A DNA stretch of 64,000 bases from the NCBI GenBank assembly GCA_038501195.1, contig JBBPUQ010000008.1, positions 414,001 through 478,000 of the forward strand, in the 5' to 3' direction. Positions 50,948 to 63,000 of this stretch are shown here, piece by piece. Position numbers and translations under genes: made by a program. The stretch is from Nemania diffusa (Eukaryota > Ascomycota > Sordariomycetes > Xylariales > Xylariaceae). The notes beneath the pieces are model-generated. The model was not told the origin of the DNA and searched no databases. It saw only the letters and a list, made by a program, of their open reading frames with translations. Each line of letters begins with the position of its first letter. Position 1 is the stretch's first letter.

Positions 50948-51083
50948 AAATAAATAAAATAAACATATATAATATATAAAAATATAAAATAATTTAGATT
51001 TGGCTAATTTACTAAAACTTTTTTTAATAATTTATAACACTATATTATTTCTTAATACAAGTTCTGCTTTCAAGACTTTTCTG
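50948..51083 (+). repeat. Right terminal direct repeat of the outer element
   Basis: These 136 bp match the left repeat at 33410-33543. Its first 50 bases are fully turned to A and T, but its last 40 bases (AAGTTCTGCTTTCAAGACTTTTCTG) are the least mutated of the three copies. Similarity fades after CTG at 51083, which I take as the element edge. Confidence 0.7.
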
Positions 51084-54000
51084 GTAGTATCGGATTATGA
51101 ATCGGCTTACCTGTTTCGTTTACAGCCCGAGCCTGCGTAACCTTGCCGGAATTAAGATGTTAACCGTCAGTAAACGCCGGTACGCGCATACGAGACAAAA
51201 CATACAGGTGATAGGTATCTAGATATTGACCGCAAGATTCTACGTGTAGGTAGAGTGCACCTACTTTGTCTGTATAGAACATGTGGTACGTGACGGAAGG
51301 ATATGCTTATATATTGTACAACGAGGCTGTCGTCAGCCGGCGCTCTCACTGCCCGTCTTAAGATACCTACCTACCTATCTAGTCTAGCGTAGCATCACAT
51401 ATTCGCTGATAAATGATGCCCATGGCGGTTGATGAAGCCATGAGCATCATTCACGTGACATCGCGACATTGTTATCGCCCAGGGTCCCTCAAATAACCAT
51501 CTATCTTGATGGGTACAGTAGTAATAAAGTATCCCTACCGCGTAAGTTATCAGCTAATGCCAAGAGCCACCTAATCTCACCAACAAACTCAATCAGCAAA
51601 ACCTATGCTACAGTGCTACCTTACTTATCGTGCATCGTTGATAAATATATCCATTCGGGTCATAGAACTGAGGTATATAGTCATCATTAAATACAACGCC
51701 ATATCTTCGTAAAAGTAGAAGTCAATGGCTTGGATCCAGATAACTAAACTCAGACTAGGTAGATAGCTACTACCCAATTTCGCTCTATGAGACCGTAGCC
51801 ATGATGAAGGAGAAAAACAGCATCATAAACCCGGAACACCGGGCGAAAAAATAACAATCTCGTACGCAGCACCAGGAAAACACGGTCAGGACCTAGTGTA
51901 CCTAGCCTTGACAGTTGCTAACAATTATCAACTCCTCGCTCTTTAACGGGATATTCTAAACAAATTAGCAACCTATAGCTACTTAGCCGCATCGTTTCGG
52001 CTTCTTCTAACATAATGCCAGTTCCATGACAAAAGAAAAGGACCAACAGTACGGAATTGCGGGTAGTCTTTATGCAAAACGCCACTTATACTTTCTCTTG
52101 ACTAGTAGCCCAACAAAACATGATCTATCTAGATATCAATGCTAAGGCACATAAGACATGCAGATTGGCCACACCTGCGGCATCTCTTACCCAGTTTAGT
52201 CACAATTCGGGAAATACGGCCTGCCCGACACCCCGGTTCTACCTTACGTAGGAGGCGGCTACGTTGAGTGATACATAACTACCTAGGTAGTTAGCCACCA
52301 TTATTATGCGTAAGCATTGGCTTTGGGATCGTCAGAAAATTTCGAAATCACAGTCATCGACCACTTAATCCACCTGGCTCCTTTCATCGATGTCCAGAGA
52401 TTTTGATTTACGCCGACACTTAGATAGCTAAGCAATCCAGTTCACCTGCAGCATCCTTTTCCAATTCCCTCCTAGAGATTATAATGTTAGTAAGATTCAC
52501 CTACTCCTCAGTCACGCTCACACTAGGTACAAATCTACAATATCGATAGAGACAGGTGTGTAGTGGTAGACAGTGGCCACATTCTCCCTGTACTAATATA
52601 CGGATTCATCGCAAGTCAATTGCAGTACAAGAGACATATTCACTTACACCAATATACCGGTAACTACTAAAACCGAATGTGTACACGTACACATACTACA
52701 CTCTAGAGGGCTTTCCGATGTCACTTGGCACTTCCAGATGCTTCTTAGAAATAGGGGGGAGCGGTTAATTCAATTTGAGGCCCATTTAGACAGGCCTTGC
52801 GAGCTAAAAGCTGGAAGCCCTGGAAGTCTGCGATCTAGCAAGATAATATGAAGGGCAAAATCAACGAGAAATCAATGAACTAGACTAAATTAATCCAAGT
52901 CCCAAAGGCTTGTACACCCACACTGTATCAATATCCGGTTCCATCACTCAATCATCAGTCCAGACGCCCGCGCAGTCACACTACCTATTTACAAGCCCCT
53001 CGCATATCGGTATAAACTAGACTTGAAGCCAGATCATGGCACGAGACTCAGTATCGATTCTTAATACTAGATCTACAAGACCAGTCTATGCTTTTTGGTT
53101 AGCCCTCACCATGAGCCAAGATGATTATGAACCCCTATTATTTCCTTAAACGATCTATATTACTCCTACTAGGACCCAACATTTACGCCGGACGACTTGC
53201 TAAGTGCCTCGCCAGCTTTGTGTTAGTGGCTATCTCCAACCCGAGATCTAAGTGACAAGTATCCACGTGTAGTTCATTGTCAATCATCTCGCCCGCTTCT
53301 GGAATTAGGCTATGTTGTAACTACGTAGTGTAATACATAATGTTGCTGTGAGACCACCCGGTGAGCTTCATGAATGTGCTAATCTACCGCTAGCCCAACT
53401 CTTGACTCTAGGCAATTCTACCTAGCTATTTACTCAACGGCCTTTGGTCTAAAGATCGTTATCTAGCGTGTGGAACTGTCCTAGAAATACATGAACCACC
53501 TCACAAACTCATAAAGGAACTTTGCCTAATTTAATACTAGTTGAAACAACTTATTCAGCCATGGCAAGCTTCTATTGTTCTTCGAAATATGCATCGCTTA
53601 CATACTACATATACTCAATTACCTTGCTACTCCCCTATACTTGCGCCGAGAAATGCAGTCAGCTACTTGTTTCAAGCTGTGGAAGTTTCGTTTCGCTCTA
53701 TCTAGCAATTTAATTCTTTATTATTGGAGTGTTGCAGATAAGGTGAACCCCTAGCGTTAGGGTAGGCTGCTTACCCCTAAAAGTCGAAGCACCAGCCCAA
53801 TTCATTATCCCAAGCCTGCTTGTTCAATCAAAACTTGAAGCCACACTAGAATTTTCGGCAATGCAGTGTATTGTCACAGTTCTTAAACTAAAATCCGCCC
53901 TGGTTTTTGAACACGCAGAGAGTTATGAGAGCAGCCTCGCAAAATCTCGACTAGGTCAATATATAGTAATCGCAATTGTTGGCTTCTTTAACTACTAGAT

Positions 54001-56013
54001 CGGTACTGGGGGCGCCGTGATAGCAATTATAATTAACGGCTATTTGGCTGTCTGGTGGACTAAAAAACATCGCATAATCTTACGATGTGTGCTGCATGCC
54101 TAGAGGTCGTGTCAAAGACAGGCTAATCGCATGGAGCGGAGGCATTCATATGAATATTCGTCAGCAATGGAGGAAGCTACGAGAAACGGCAAATACAGGA
54201 GCGATCTATGTTATATAGGTACATCTAATATCGCATACAAACTCAAGCCAAACGAGATACAAGAGAATATTTAATTAAACTGAAAATTCTCAGAACTAAA
54301 TACATTCGGCTGCTCAGGTACGGCTATTCACTTATAACACCCACATTATAAAACGAGAAAATTGAGATAAACTCCCTCCTCTAAAGAGATTAATAAATTG
54401 AAGACCTCGCGTCCTAAAAACTTTAACCCATCTTTTAATAACCCACACATACACACGTTAAGTATCTACCTATGTATAAGTTACCTAATGTGCAAATCAT
54501 GTAATACCCCATCGGAGTTTTAAATTCTCGCTTTTAAGACAACAGGAACTCAAAGCAGTACCAAACTACTTATCGTAGACTTAGGTTACTACAGCCTATT
54601 ATCAAATTCCCGAAAAAGTGGTGCGCCTGAAGTGTCAAGCTTGGTTTATAAGTAGAAAATCGTGAGCCGGGTGATTAGAAAGACACCAGTTCTCTCTATA
54701 TGTAAACTTGAGCGAAGAAGGAATTTTAGAGATGGCATGTAAACACCACTTTCATCCCACAATCGAACATGATGAGCATTTGCGCACCAATTCAGAATCA
54801 ACTTTCTAAGAAAATGGCAAGATCTCCTGGGAGGCATTTTCCACACGAGATGTTTACTTTACATCCATGACCAAACAATAACAAGCACGCCTATGATGAA
54901 CTTTAAAGTCTTGCAAGTCGCCCAAAACATATATCAATAGGAAAGCTAAACTTAAGCCTAGAGGAAGAAGTTGATGTTGTATTTTCGTTTCTATCCCAAG
55001 TCGGTGCCCTATCTTACTCCTGCCTTGTTGACGCAACTCAACTAGCAGTACCTACTGATAACTCCTGTCTAGTCCCGAAGGCCATTCACTACCTAGTAGT
55101 CAATCAGACGATAAATCTCAAAATCTAATCTCGTACAACTATAACCAGCTGATTGTAATATACTTCACCCTCTAAATACAGATCCCGATCCCGATCCCAT
55201 CGTAGACACACATACACAAATGTATACTAAACAAGGTAACCCACAGCGATCAAGAACCGAGCCAAAAGCCAAGAAAAAAATACCAGTTTAGCCCGTATTA
55301 TTAAACGTTAATACGTGTGAGAAAAGGGGTAATAAGTCTTTCACACATAACCTGTCCAACACCACGACATGACAGACCCCCTTAGATCACTGAGGCTAAA
55401 GTACATCGACGCACAAACTCCTAAACCTATGCCCATTCATGATTCCAATTCTGGAGAATCCGATCTGCCTACTACCAGTTGGTTCTCCCCACCTTGCTAG
55501 TTATATCAATCGCATAATTGTCACACAACCTCAATCCAGGATCCATCCTAATGCACGGTAATGTTATATGTATTACGATACGAACTGCTCTATACCACAT
55601 ATCGCCGCTGGCCATCCCCTATAGGCCGCCGAGCCCTCCCGAGCCTAACTCCTTGCCTGGCCGTCGTTTCCATGCCTCACCAATATTCAATGTAGTCGTC
55701 GCCAGATCTACCACTCCCCAACCTGTCTCCTTCCCGTTCTTTTAACTATGCTAGTTTCTCTCTCTCTCCACTAGGTCCCCCGTATGTACGATCGACTGGC
55801 TAGTTCCATGCAATATGTGCTTGTGGTCACCGTACGCGGGTGTATATCGACTATGCGCAATGGCGCAGGTCTCCTAGGCTGTCCCTCCGGTCGCGGCTTC
55901 GCATGTGTGCGTCCCATCTTGGCGGCCCGATCTACGTGATCGATACCGATATGAATACTGTCACTGAGGGAGGGGCAGGGTGTGTGTTTGGTATAGATAG
56001 GTTTATTGATGTT
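51084..56013. other. Long gene-poor region of ordinary composition
   Basis: About 4.9 kb lie between the AT block and the CK2 subunit gene. Composition returns to ordinary immediately at 51084, yet no open frame shows a motif, a splice partner or coding-like composition; the longest are only 60-85 codons. Short TACCTACC/CTAGGTAG runs recur, as elsewhere in the intergenic DNA. The last about 250 bp are probably the 3' flank of the CK2 gene. It may hold non-coding RNA genes or old unrecognised repeats, but I cannot show either. Confidence 0.45.
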
Positions 56014-57086
56014 CTAGAGTTCCGATTCGGCACCATTCGTCTCCATAGGACTACCTCCGGCACCGGCACCGGCACCGGCCCGCCGCCGCGGCCGTAGCCG
56101 ACGCACAGGTCGCCCAGTCAAATTCATGCTCTCGTCGTCGTCATCGCTTTCGGGGTTCTCCTCGGCGAATCGTCGTGCCTCGTCTAATTCTGACACATCG
56201 GTTGGCTTATCTCTGAGCCATTGCATCCGCGGGCCCGACCGAGCGGTCTCGGATACCCTGAATCCATAGATCCGAGGTTCGTAGATCCTAGCTCGGCCTA
56301 GGCTCGGCGCTATGTTGCATCGGTACATGCCGTTCAGCATGTCCTTATCGTCTTCGCGGACCCGGGCGCCAGCGAGGACGTCCGCACCTCGTTTTGTAAG
56401 ATCGTACTCTGGGAAGGTGAGGAGGAAGAGGGCGCCGAACGTGCGACCGAAGAAAGCGCCATCGACGGTCTGAAAGCGGCTGTTGGGGGGTACGTAGACA
56501 TCGAGACAGGAAGGGCAGAAGAGTTTGACCGTCTCCTCTCCGGCTATATCAGACAGTCCGACGGGTAGAGTGCGAGCCTGGTCGCAGTGGCTCCGGGGGC
56601 ATACGCCAAAATGACCTAGCTCGTACTTTTCTGACATCTGTTGAATGCCTGCTCGTGAACATATAAAGCGTTGGTGGATGAGGCCGTATAGCATCTCGGC
56701 GGAGGACTCGATGACGGATAGATCGCTCGCAACGCGACTGTGATTTCGACGCTCACCGTGCCGCATGCGCTCTACACCCTCGATGGACTCATCTTCCTCT
56801 TCGTCATCCTCCTCGTCATCGTCGTCCTCTTCTTCAGGTTCGACGTCGAGTATCATCTGTGTCGGATGGGTTAGCGCGATCTACATGAGCCCAATCTGAG
56901 GCAGACTAGGGGGAGACATATTACCTCGAGGGCCTCCTTGTACATAGCGACCTGGGTCTGCAGGCCGGTGAGGTTGAAGTCATCTTCTATGAACTCCTCC
57001 GAGACCTCGGCGAAGTACTCGTGGCCTAGTAGCGAACAGAAGGAGGAAATCCAAGACTCGGGGGTGCCTGAAGAGGAGGACATCAT
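56014..57086 (-). CDS. CKB1: Casein kinase 2 regulatory (beta) subunit
   Basis: Two exons (57086-56925, 56856-56014) flank a 68-nt intron (GTAATA, GCTAAC, ACAG) and encode 334 residues. The N-terminal WISSFCSLLGHEYFAEVSEEFIEDDFNLTGL is the conserved CK2-beta start. The zinc ribbon that holds the dimer together has cysteines at 140, 145, 168 and 171, the spacing 5-23-3 being identical to the animal protein. PRIYGFRVSETARSGPRMQWLR is the typical C-terminal core. Compared with the usual about 215 residues, it carries an acidic Asp/Glu run at about 60-77 just after the intron and a C-terminal tail of Arg-, Ala- and Gly-rich sequence; fungal versions are often extended this way. It acts as the regulatory dimer of the CK2 holoenzyme in nucleus and cytoplasm. 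ATG 57086 and 57083 are adjacent, and either could start. Confidence 0.95.
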
Positions 57087-57389
57087 GTTGAGGTGGGAGG
57101 GATCGCGGGGGTTCTCAAGCTGGAGCTGGAGCTTGGGCTCGGGCTCGGGTTTAGGGCGCGTACCGGTATCTTCGACGTCGCGCGTTGGAGGGGCTCGCGA
57201 TCCTATGGAGGGGGATTGGGAGGGTTGGAGGGGGCCAGGGGAAAGAGAAGGTCCAGAACGAGAATGTTTAAACCCCCGTAACCCTGTCTAGCCCACTTAT
57301 CTAGAGCAATTGGAGGGGAAGAAAAAGAGAGGGAGAAAAGAGACAGCAGGGCACTATATCACCTGCATGACGTGCAGGCAGGCAGGCGA

Positions 57390-57480
57390 CGATAGATGGC
57401 TAGATGGCTGGCTAGATGACTGGCTAGATGACTGGCTAGCTGGTCGGTTGGTTGTTTGGTTGGTTGGTGGGTGGGTTGGT
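57390..57480. repeat. Tetranucleotide microsatellite
   Basis: Interrupted runs based on GATGGCTA/GACTGGCTA turn into GGTTGGTTGGTG and GGTGGGTTGG. It is a typical slippage-prone tract in the 5' region of the CK2 subunit gene. Confidence 0.7.
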
Positions 57481-58250
57481 GTCCGACGAGCGAAGAGGCG
57501 GAAGAGGGGCTGAGAGAGGAGACGAGGCTGAAGGCAGATGGAAATAGTATGCTGTACGATGTGGTGATGATGTGCGATAGCCCTTTTCTACGTTCGCGGC
57601 GGAAGTCGACTGGGTGGAGGTAGAGATTGTGGCAGTGGAGAGATGGTGGTGGTACTGGTAGCAGTGGTATGCTGCTACCTTACCTAAGAAATTAGGTAGG
57701 AGGAGGTCGGATGTAGTCGATATGTCGTATTTAGTGTTGTCGATATCGAGATTGTGGTTGTATGTAGGCAGTATGTATAGGCAGGTATACGTGGTAATGT
57801 GTTAAGGTGGTAGGGTAGTACGATACCTAATGGGTTTGTGGCCAGTGGGGGGGGTAGAAAATCAGTCAGAAACGAAACCAGGCAAAAACAAAAACGCTGC
57901 TGAGCGCCCGAGCCATGCCTGAACCATCCCCATGCCCATCTCTGCGGAACAGAGCTAGGCTTCTAACAGAAAAGCGATATGAAAAAAACCGCCCAATCAG
58001 CCCAATCTAGGCAATCGGATAAGATCTCCCCACCTCTTTCCGACATGGCCTGTGCGCTCGTTCGTAGTTGATTAGGTAGGTACCTCACATCTCCAAGTTG
58101 TACAGCACAGTGTACTAAAACTACCTACCTACTGTAGGTAACTTGTGAGATCGGATCAAGTGAAGTATCAGGCCATCTACGTAAGTGTGAGAACATCCAC
58201 GGTAAATCACTGACACGTCCTAAATATACTTATACTTACAACAAACAACG

Positions 58251-58251
<1 letters not shown>

Positions 58252-58278
<27 letters not shown>
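58252..58278 (+). repeat. (CAG)9 trinucleotide tract
   Basis: Nine uninterrupted CAG units lie about 105 bp upstream of the JmjC gene ATG, in the likely 5' leader or core promoter. Confidence 0.9.
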
Positions 58279-58284
<6 letters not shown>

Positions 58285-58383
58285 CACTGCCTAAAGCCGA
58301 AACCATATAGGCCGTGTACTAGGGTGTTTAAATAAAACAGCGAGAGGGCATTCCGAGTGACTCCCTCTTGCTATGTTAAGAGG

Positions 58384-59469
58384 ATGCATCGAATACCACA
58401 TGGGCGATTTCATGCATTGAAGTCACTTACTAGCCATCTTAAGTCGCCATGCTGCATAACGCCCACCTCCCACGCCTTCTACCATAATGGCTTCAAGTCT
58501 CGAGATCTCACAAAGAGTGAGGGTAGCATCAGCGTGGATGAGTTCCGTGAGTTGGCCTGGAATAAGCCGGCCACGCCAATGCATCTGCAAGACTCCCACA
58601 ATTTACCAGCCATGACAAGCTGGTTCACTAGCAAAAAACGCAAGAATGGATCAGCTACAGTCGAATTCAGCAACAAGTTAGAGCCTTTTGGTAGCCTGCA
58701 GATGCCCTACGAGTTCATGACATCGGGGGATGACTTCGATCCTTCCCTAGGGTCTTCGTTGACCTGTCTCGAAGGATTCCGAGAATGGCTCGCGGGCGGG
58801 CCCTCCCTAGACTCGGAAGAAGCCCCAAAAGAGACACGGTTTCTATGTGAGCTCGTGGACCAGCTACTGGAGTGTGAAGGCGGGAAATCACGCTTTCTAC
58901 AGTTTGATGCTCCGCTTGACCTCATCCTCCAGGCTTCTCTCTACAACAAAAGCAGGAATGGTCCGAGTGGTCGCATTAGTCAGCTATATATCGCACAATG
59001 TGAAATTCGAAGCCTCCCACCAGAGCTGAAAGAAGACTTGCCCACCCCTGACCTGGTGGGCCAGGTCGGGAAGAAGGACATCTACAGCACGAGTATCTGG
59101 CTGGGACTGCAGCCCACCTATACGCCGCTACACCGCGATCCAAATCCCAACCTGTTCTGCCAATTAGTCGGAACGAAAATGGTACGCATTATGGAGCCAG
59201 ACGCTGGGTTGGCCATATTTCGGCAAGTCCGTGAAAGTCTCGGCGTTCCGAGCAACTCCCGTGTCCGTGGTGCCGAGATGATGGATGGGCCAGAGCGTGA
59301 CGCCCTCCATCAGGCCGTCTGGGTTAGCCCGGACCCTTCAGGGACCATTTTTCAATGTGTAATGAACCCAGGTGATGCACTGTTCATCCCTGAACACTGG
59401 TGGCATAGCGTCAGGAGTTTCGGAGAGGCAACCGAGCTCAACGCTTCCGCCAATTGGTGGTTCAGATGA
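58384..59469 (+). CDS. JmjC/cupin-8 Fe(II)/2-oxoglutarate dioxygenase, probably mitochondrial
   Basis: One exon encodes 361 residues from ATG 58384; the frame opens earlier only through a GTG. The iron-binding facial triad is His250-x-Asp252 in PLHRDPNPNLFCQLVG and His341 in IPEHWWHSVRSFG, with QLVGTKMVRI after the first pair as in JMJD5/cupin-8 proteins. It should hydroxylate a protein or RNA target using 2-oxoglutarate and oxygen. The first about 45 residues are rich in Arg, Lys, His and Ser with almost no acidic residues, as in a mitochondrial leader; this is inference. Homologous fungal proteins are mostly uncharacterised. It is divergent from the CK2 subunit gene and is the last gene before the second AT block. 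Confidence 0.88.
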   Translation: MHRIPHGRFHALKSLTSHLKSPCCITPTSHAFYHNGFKSRDLTKSEGSISVDEFRELAWNKPATPMHLQDSHNLPAMTSWFTSKKRKNGSATVEFSNKLEPFGSLQMPYEFMTSGDDFDPSLGSSLTCLEGFREWLAGGPSLDSEEAPKETRFLCELVDQLLECEGGKSRFLQFDAPLDLILQASLYNKSRNGPSGRISQLYIAQCEIRSLPPELKEDLPTPDLVGQVGKKDIYSTSIWLGLQPTYTPLHRDPNPNLFCQLVGTKMVRIMEPDAGLAIFRQVRESLGVPSNSRVRGAEMMDGPERDALHQAVWVSPDPSGTIFQCVMNPGDALFIPEHWWHSVRSFGEATELNASANWWFR

Positions 59470-60009
59470 CCCGTCGCAGCAAAGTTTGCGCATGTAATAA
59501 GCGCCGAGCCCTTCGTTTTTTACCTGCTGTAATAACATCGAGATGGATAGAATTGTAATCATTATGGCATCGATATATCGGCAGCAAAATTGAATGCGAA
59601 GGCACGGAGCGAACCGATGAGGCGACGAACGACCGCTGATGTATATCAAGATTTATCTATACATATGTTTTCGCGGACCGAGGTCTGCAGGACCTGGACT
59701 TTATCTCCGATTTCAGCCTTGATAGCATCGCATTATTGTATAAGTTGATAGGAGAGAGAACGTCGTTTATGGCAAGATTATTTTATTCTTTCTAGCTGTA
59801 AGAATATCACTGTACCGTATTAGTACCTACAGTAACATAAGAACGAATATACATCAAAGCATAAATGTCTGGGTTACCTCCGTAGTAGTACGTCAGCTGC
59901 ATTTTATAGAGGCAAAGGTCGTACGTTGTTGGCTGGCAGGGTTGAAGTTGTGACGTCAGGTAGTGCACAGCCACCTACATAACCTACCTATATATGTATG
60001 GAAAGTACT
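59470..60009. other. 3' flank of the JmjC gene up to the second AT block
   Basis: No gene is seen. The minus-strand open frame at 59338-59649 is mainly a shadow of the JmjC coding region. Composition is ordinary up to the sharp edge at 60010. Confidence 0.5.
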
Positions 60010-63000
60010 AGATAAGTAGGGCAAAAACATATGATACATAAGAATATAAAATAGTCTAGATTTGGCCAATTTGCTAAGACTTTTTTTAATAATTTATAAT
60101 ATTATATTACTTTTTAATATAAGTTTTACTTTTAAAACTTTTTTAGTGTTTTTAATAAAGTATATATTTTTTTTATATATTAAAACTTTTGTTAATAAGT
60201 TGTTTTAATATATTATTATTGTTTTATTAATTTATTAATGTTATAAATATTATTACTAAAATTAATTTAATAAATTTATAAATATAACTTAAACTAATAA
60301 TTAAATTTTTTATTTTTTATTTTATTTAATATAAATTTTTGTTTTAAAAATAATAAAAGTTTTAATTATTATTTAATTTATATTATTTTAAATTAATTAA
60401 TAATTATATTTTTAATTTATTTAGTTTTTAATTTATAAATTTATTTAAGATTTTTATATATATTTTTTTATTTTTTAATAAAAGTTTTAAAATATTATTA
60501 ATAAAACTTTTTAATTTGAAAATTTTAAATAATTTTATTATTTAATTATTATATTTGAAAATTTTATTAATTAAAAATTTAAATCTATTAATTAATATTT
60601 TTATTAATTTTAATATATTTAATATTATTTATTAGTTAAATTTTTTTAAATTATAATATTATTTTATTTATTTAGTTAATTTTGCTAATTAAAAATTTAT
60701 TAATATTATTTTTTTTAAAAAAGTTTTATTTTTTATATTATTTTTTATAGCTAGTTTTATAATTATAATATAAATTATTTTTAATATATTTAATATTAAT
60801 TTATTAATATTTTTAAATTTAATAATTTTATATAACTTTTTATATAACTTTTTTTTTTATAATTAAAAAACTTTTAATATTTTATTTTTTTATATTTTAA
60901 TAGTTTTTTGTTTAATTTATTATATTAAAATTTAAATTATTTTATATATTTTTAATATAATAAAAAGCTAATTATATAAAAAAGTAATAATAATAAAATA
61001 TTATTATTATTTATAATAATATTATTAATAATAATATTATTAATTAAAATTAATATAATATTTTTAATTAAATAATAAATATATTGCTATTATTTATTTT
61101 AATAAATTTAAACTATTAATAACTTTAAATTAACTATTTAATATTTTAAAAAGATTTATATTTTTAATATTTTTTAATATTATAATTTTAATATATACTA
61201 TATATTTATTATTAATATTAATTTATTTATTTGTAATAATTATAATTATAGCTTTTATAAATATAATTTTAAAATTTTTAAAATTAAATAAAATTTTAAA
61301 AATTTTAAAAACTTTAAAAATTTTAAAGTTAAATAAAACTTTAAAATTAAATAAAATTTTAAAGTTAAATATAACTTTAAAAACTTTAAAAACTTTAAAA
61401 TTAAATATAACTTTAAAATTAAATTTAATATTTTTAAAATTAGTTTATAATTTAAAATAATTAATTATAAATTATAAAAATTTTTAATGTTAACTATTAT
61501 AAAAAGTTTAAAAAAATTAGTTTTATTATTAAATAATTATAATATTTATATTAAAAGTTCAAATAAATAAATTTTATAAAATAATAAAATAAAATATTTA
61601 ATATTATAAAAATTATTAATATATTATATAAAAATAAAACTGTTATATTTATAAACAATAATATATAGTTATAGTTTATATTTAAAAAAATAAAAAATAA
61701 AATTATAAAAAAAGTAAATTTATAAATTATAAAATAAATATTTAAAAATAAATATTTAATATAAATAATAAACAATTTTATTATATTTTTTATAAAAAAA
61801 CTAAAAAATTTATTTTAAAAATTAAATAAAATATTATTAGCTTATTATATTTATATATAAAATTTAATAAAACAAATAAATATTTATAATATATTAAAAA
61901 TATTTTTAAAATATTTTATTTTTTTTATTTTTTTAAAAATATTTATTTTAAAAATAATAATTAATTATTTTATTTTTAATTTTTATAGTTTTAACTTATA
62001 ATAAAAAATAATTAATAAAAATATAAAAAATAAAACTATTTTATAAAAATATTATAAAACTATTTATAGCTATTAATAAATTTTAAATATTAAAATTTTT
62101 ATTTATAAATAAAATATTAATAAATTAAAAATATAAATATTAAAAAAAATAGTAATAAAAAATATAAAAATAAATATAAAATAAATATTAGTTTAATTTT
62201 ATTTAATTTTAATTACAAATATAATAATTATTATTTTTTATTTTTTTATTATATTTATAGTTAATAATTTTTTTAAATATAAAATATAACTTTTTTTATT
62301 TTTAAAAAAATTTAACTTATTTAATAAAATATTATTATATTTAAAGCTATTTTTATACTTTTAATAAAATTAAATAATATAATAGTTTTAAAAATAAATA
62401 TATAATATATATTTTTTAATATAAATAATATAAAATATAAAAATTAAAATTAAAAATTTTTAATTAAAACTAATATTATAACTTAATTTAATTAAAAATA
62501 TTAACTTATTTATTTTTTTTTTTTATATAAATAATTTAAATATTTTTTAATTAATAAAAAAAAAATATTAAAGTTTAAAATAAAAATATATTTTAAATAT
62601 AAAAACTTTAGTTATATTTTAATTATATATTTTAAAAATATTACAAAATTAAAAATATAAAAATTTATATATTTAAAAACTTTAGTATATTTTATAACAA
62701 AAGTTTTTTATAATATTTTTTAAAATAAAATAATATTTTATTTAATTTAGCTATATTATAATTTATTAATAAATAAAAATTAATTTATTAATAACTTTTT
62801 AAATATAAATAAATATTTTTTAGCTATAAAAAGTTATAATTATAAAAATATAATAAATAAAGCTTTTTTTTTAATAATTGTAAAAAATAAATATAATAAT
62901 ATTAAATAAAATAATATATTAATTTTGCTTTTTTAAAGCTTTATTATTTAGTTTAACTGAACTTTTTTAAAAAATAAATATAACTTTAATAATAACTTTA

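Larger units (their letters stand above)
33410..51083 (+). mobile_element. RIP-degraded element with terminal direct repeats (outer element, copy 1)
   Basis: This block of about 17.7 kb consists almost wholly of A and T with sharp edges. Its first 134 bp (from AGATAAGTGGGGC) recur in the same orientation at its right end (50948-51083), differing almost only by C/T and G/A. Removing the nested retrotransposon (35450-41363) and one target duplicate leaves about 11.8 kb. A second copy begins at 60010 and is collinear with this one to the window end, which confirms the left boundary. The bases GTAG lie just before the left repeat and just after the right one, a possible 4-bp target duplication. 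No protein can be read through the mutations. The ends lack the TG..CA of most LTRs, so whether it is an LTR element, a large non-autonomous element or something else is open. The plus strand is arbitrary. Confidence 0.7.
57087..58383. other. Divergent intergenic region with simple repeats
   Basis: This holds the promoters of the CK2 subunit (-) and the JmjC gene (+). It is purine/G-rich near the CK2 start, then has tetranucleotide repeats (57390-57480) and, close to the JmjC start, a CAG tract. Open frames here (for example 57310-57513) translate simple repeats and are not genes. Confidence 0.5.

Noticed and set aside
33410..51083. Mitochondrial DNA insertion as the source of the AT block
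   Set aside because: It has repeat copies with transition-only differences, terminal repeats and a nested retrotransposon, and no mitochondrial gene or intron motif is visible.
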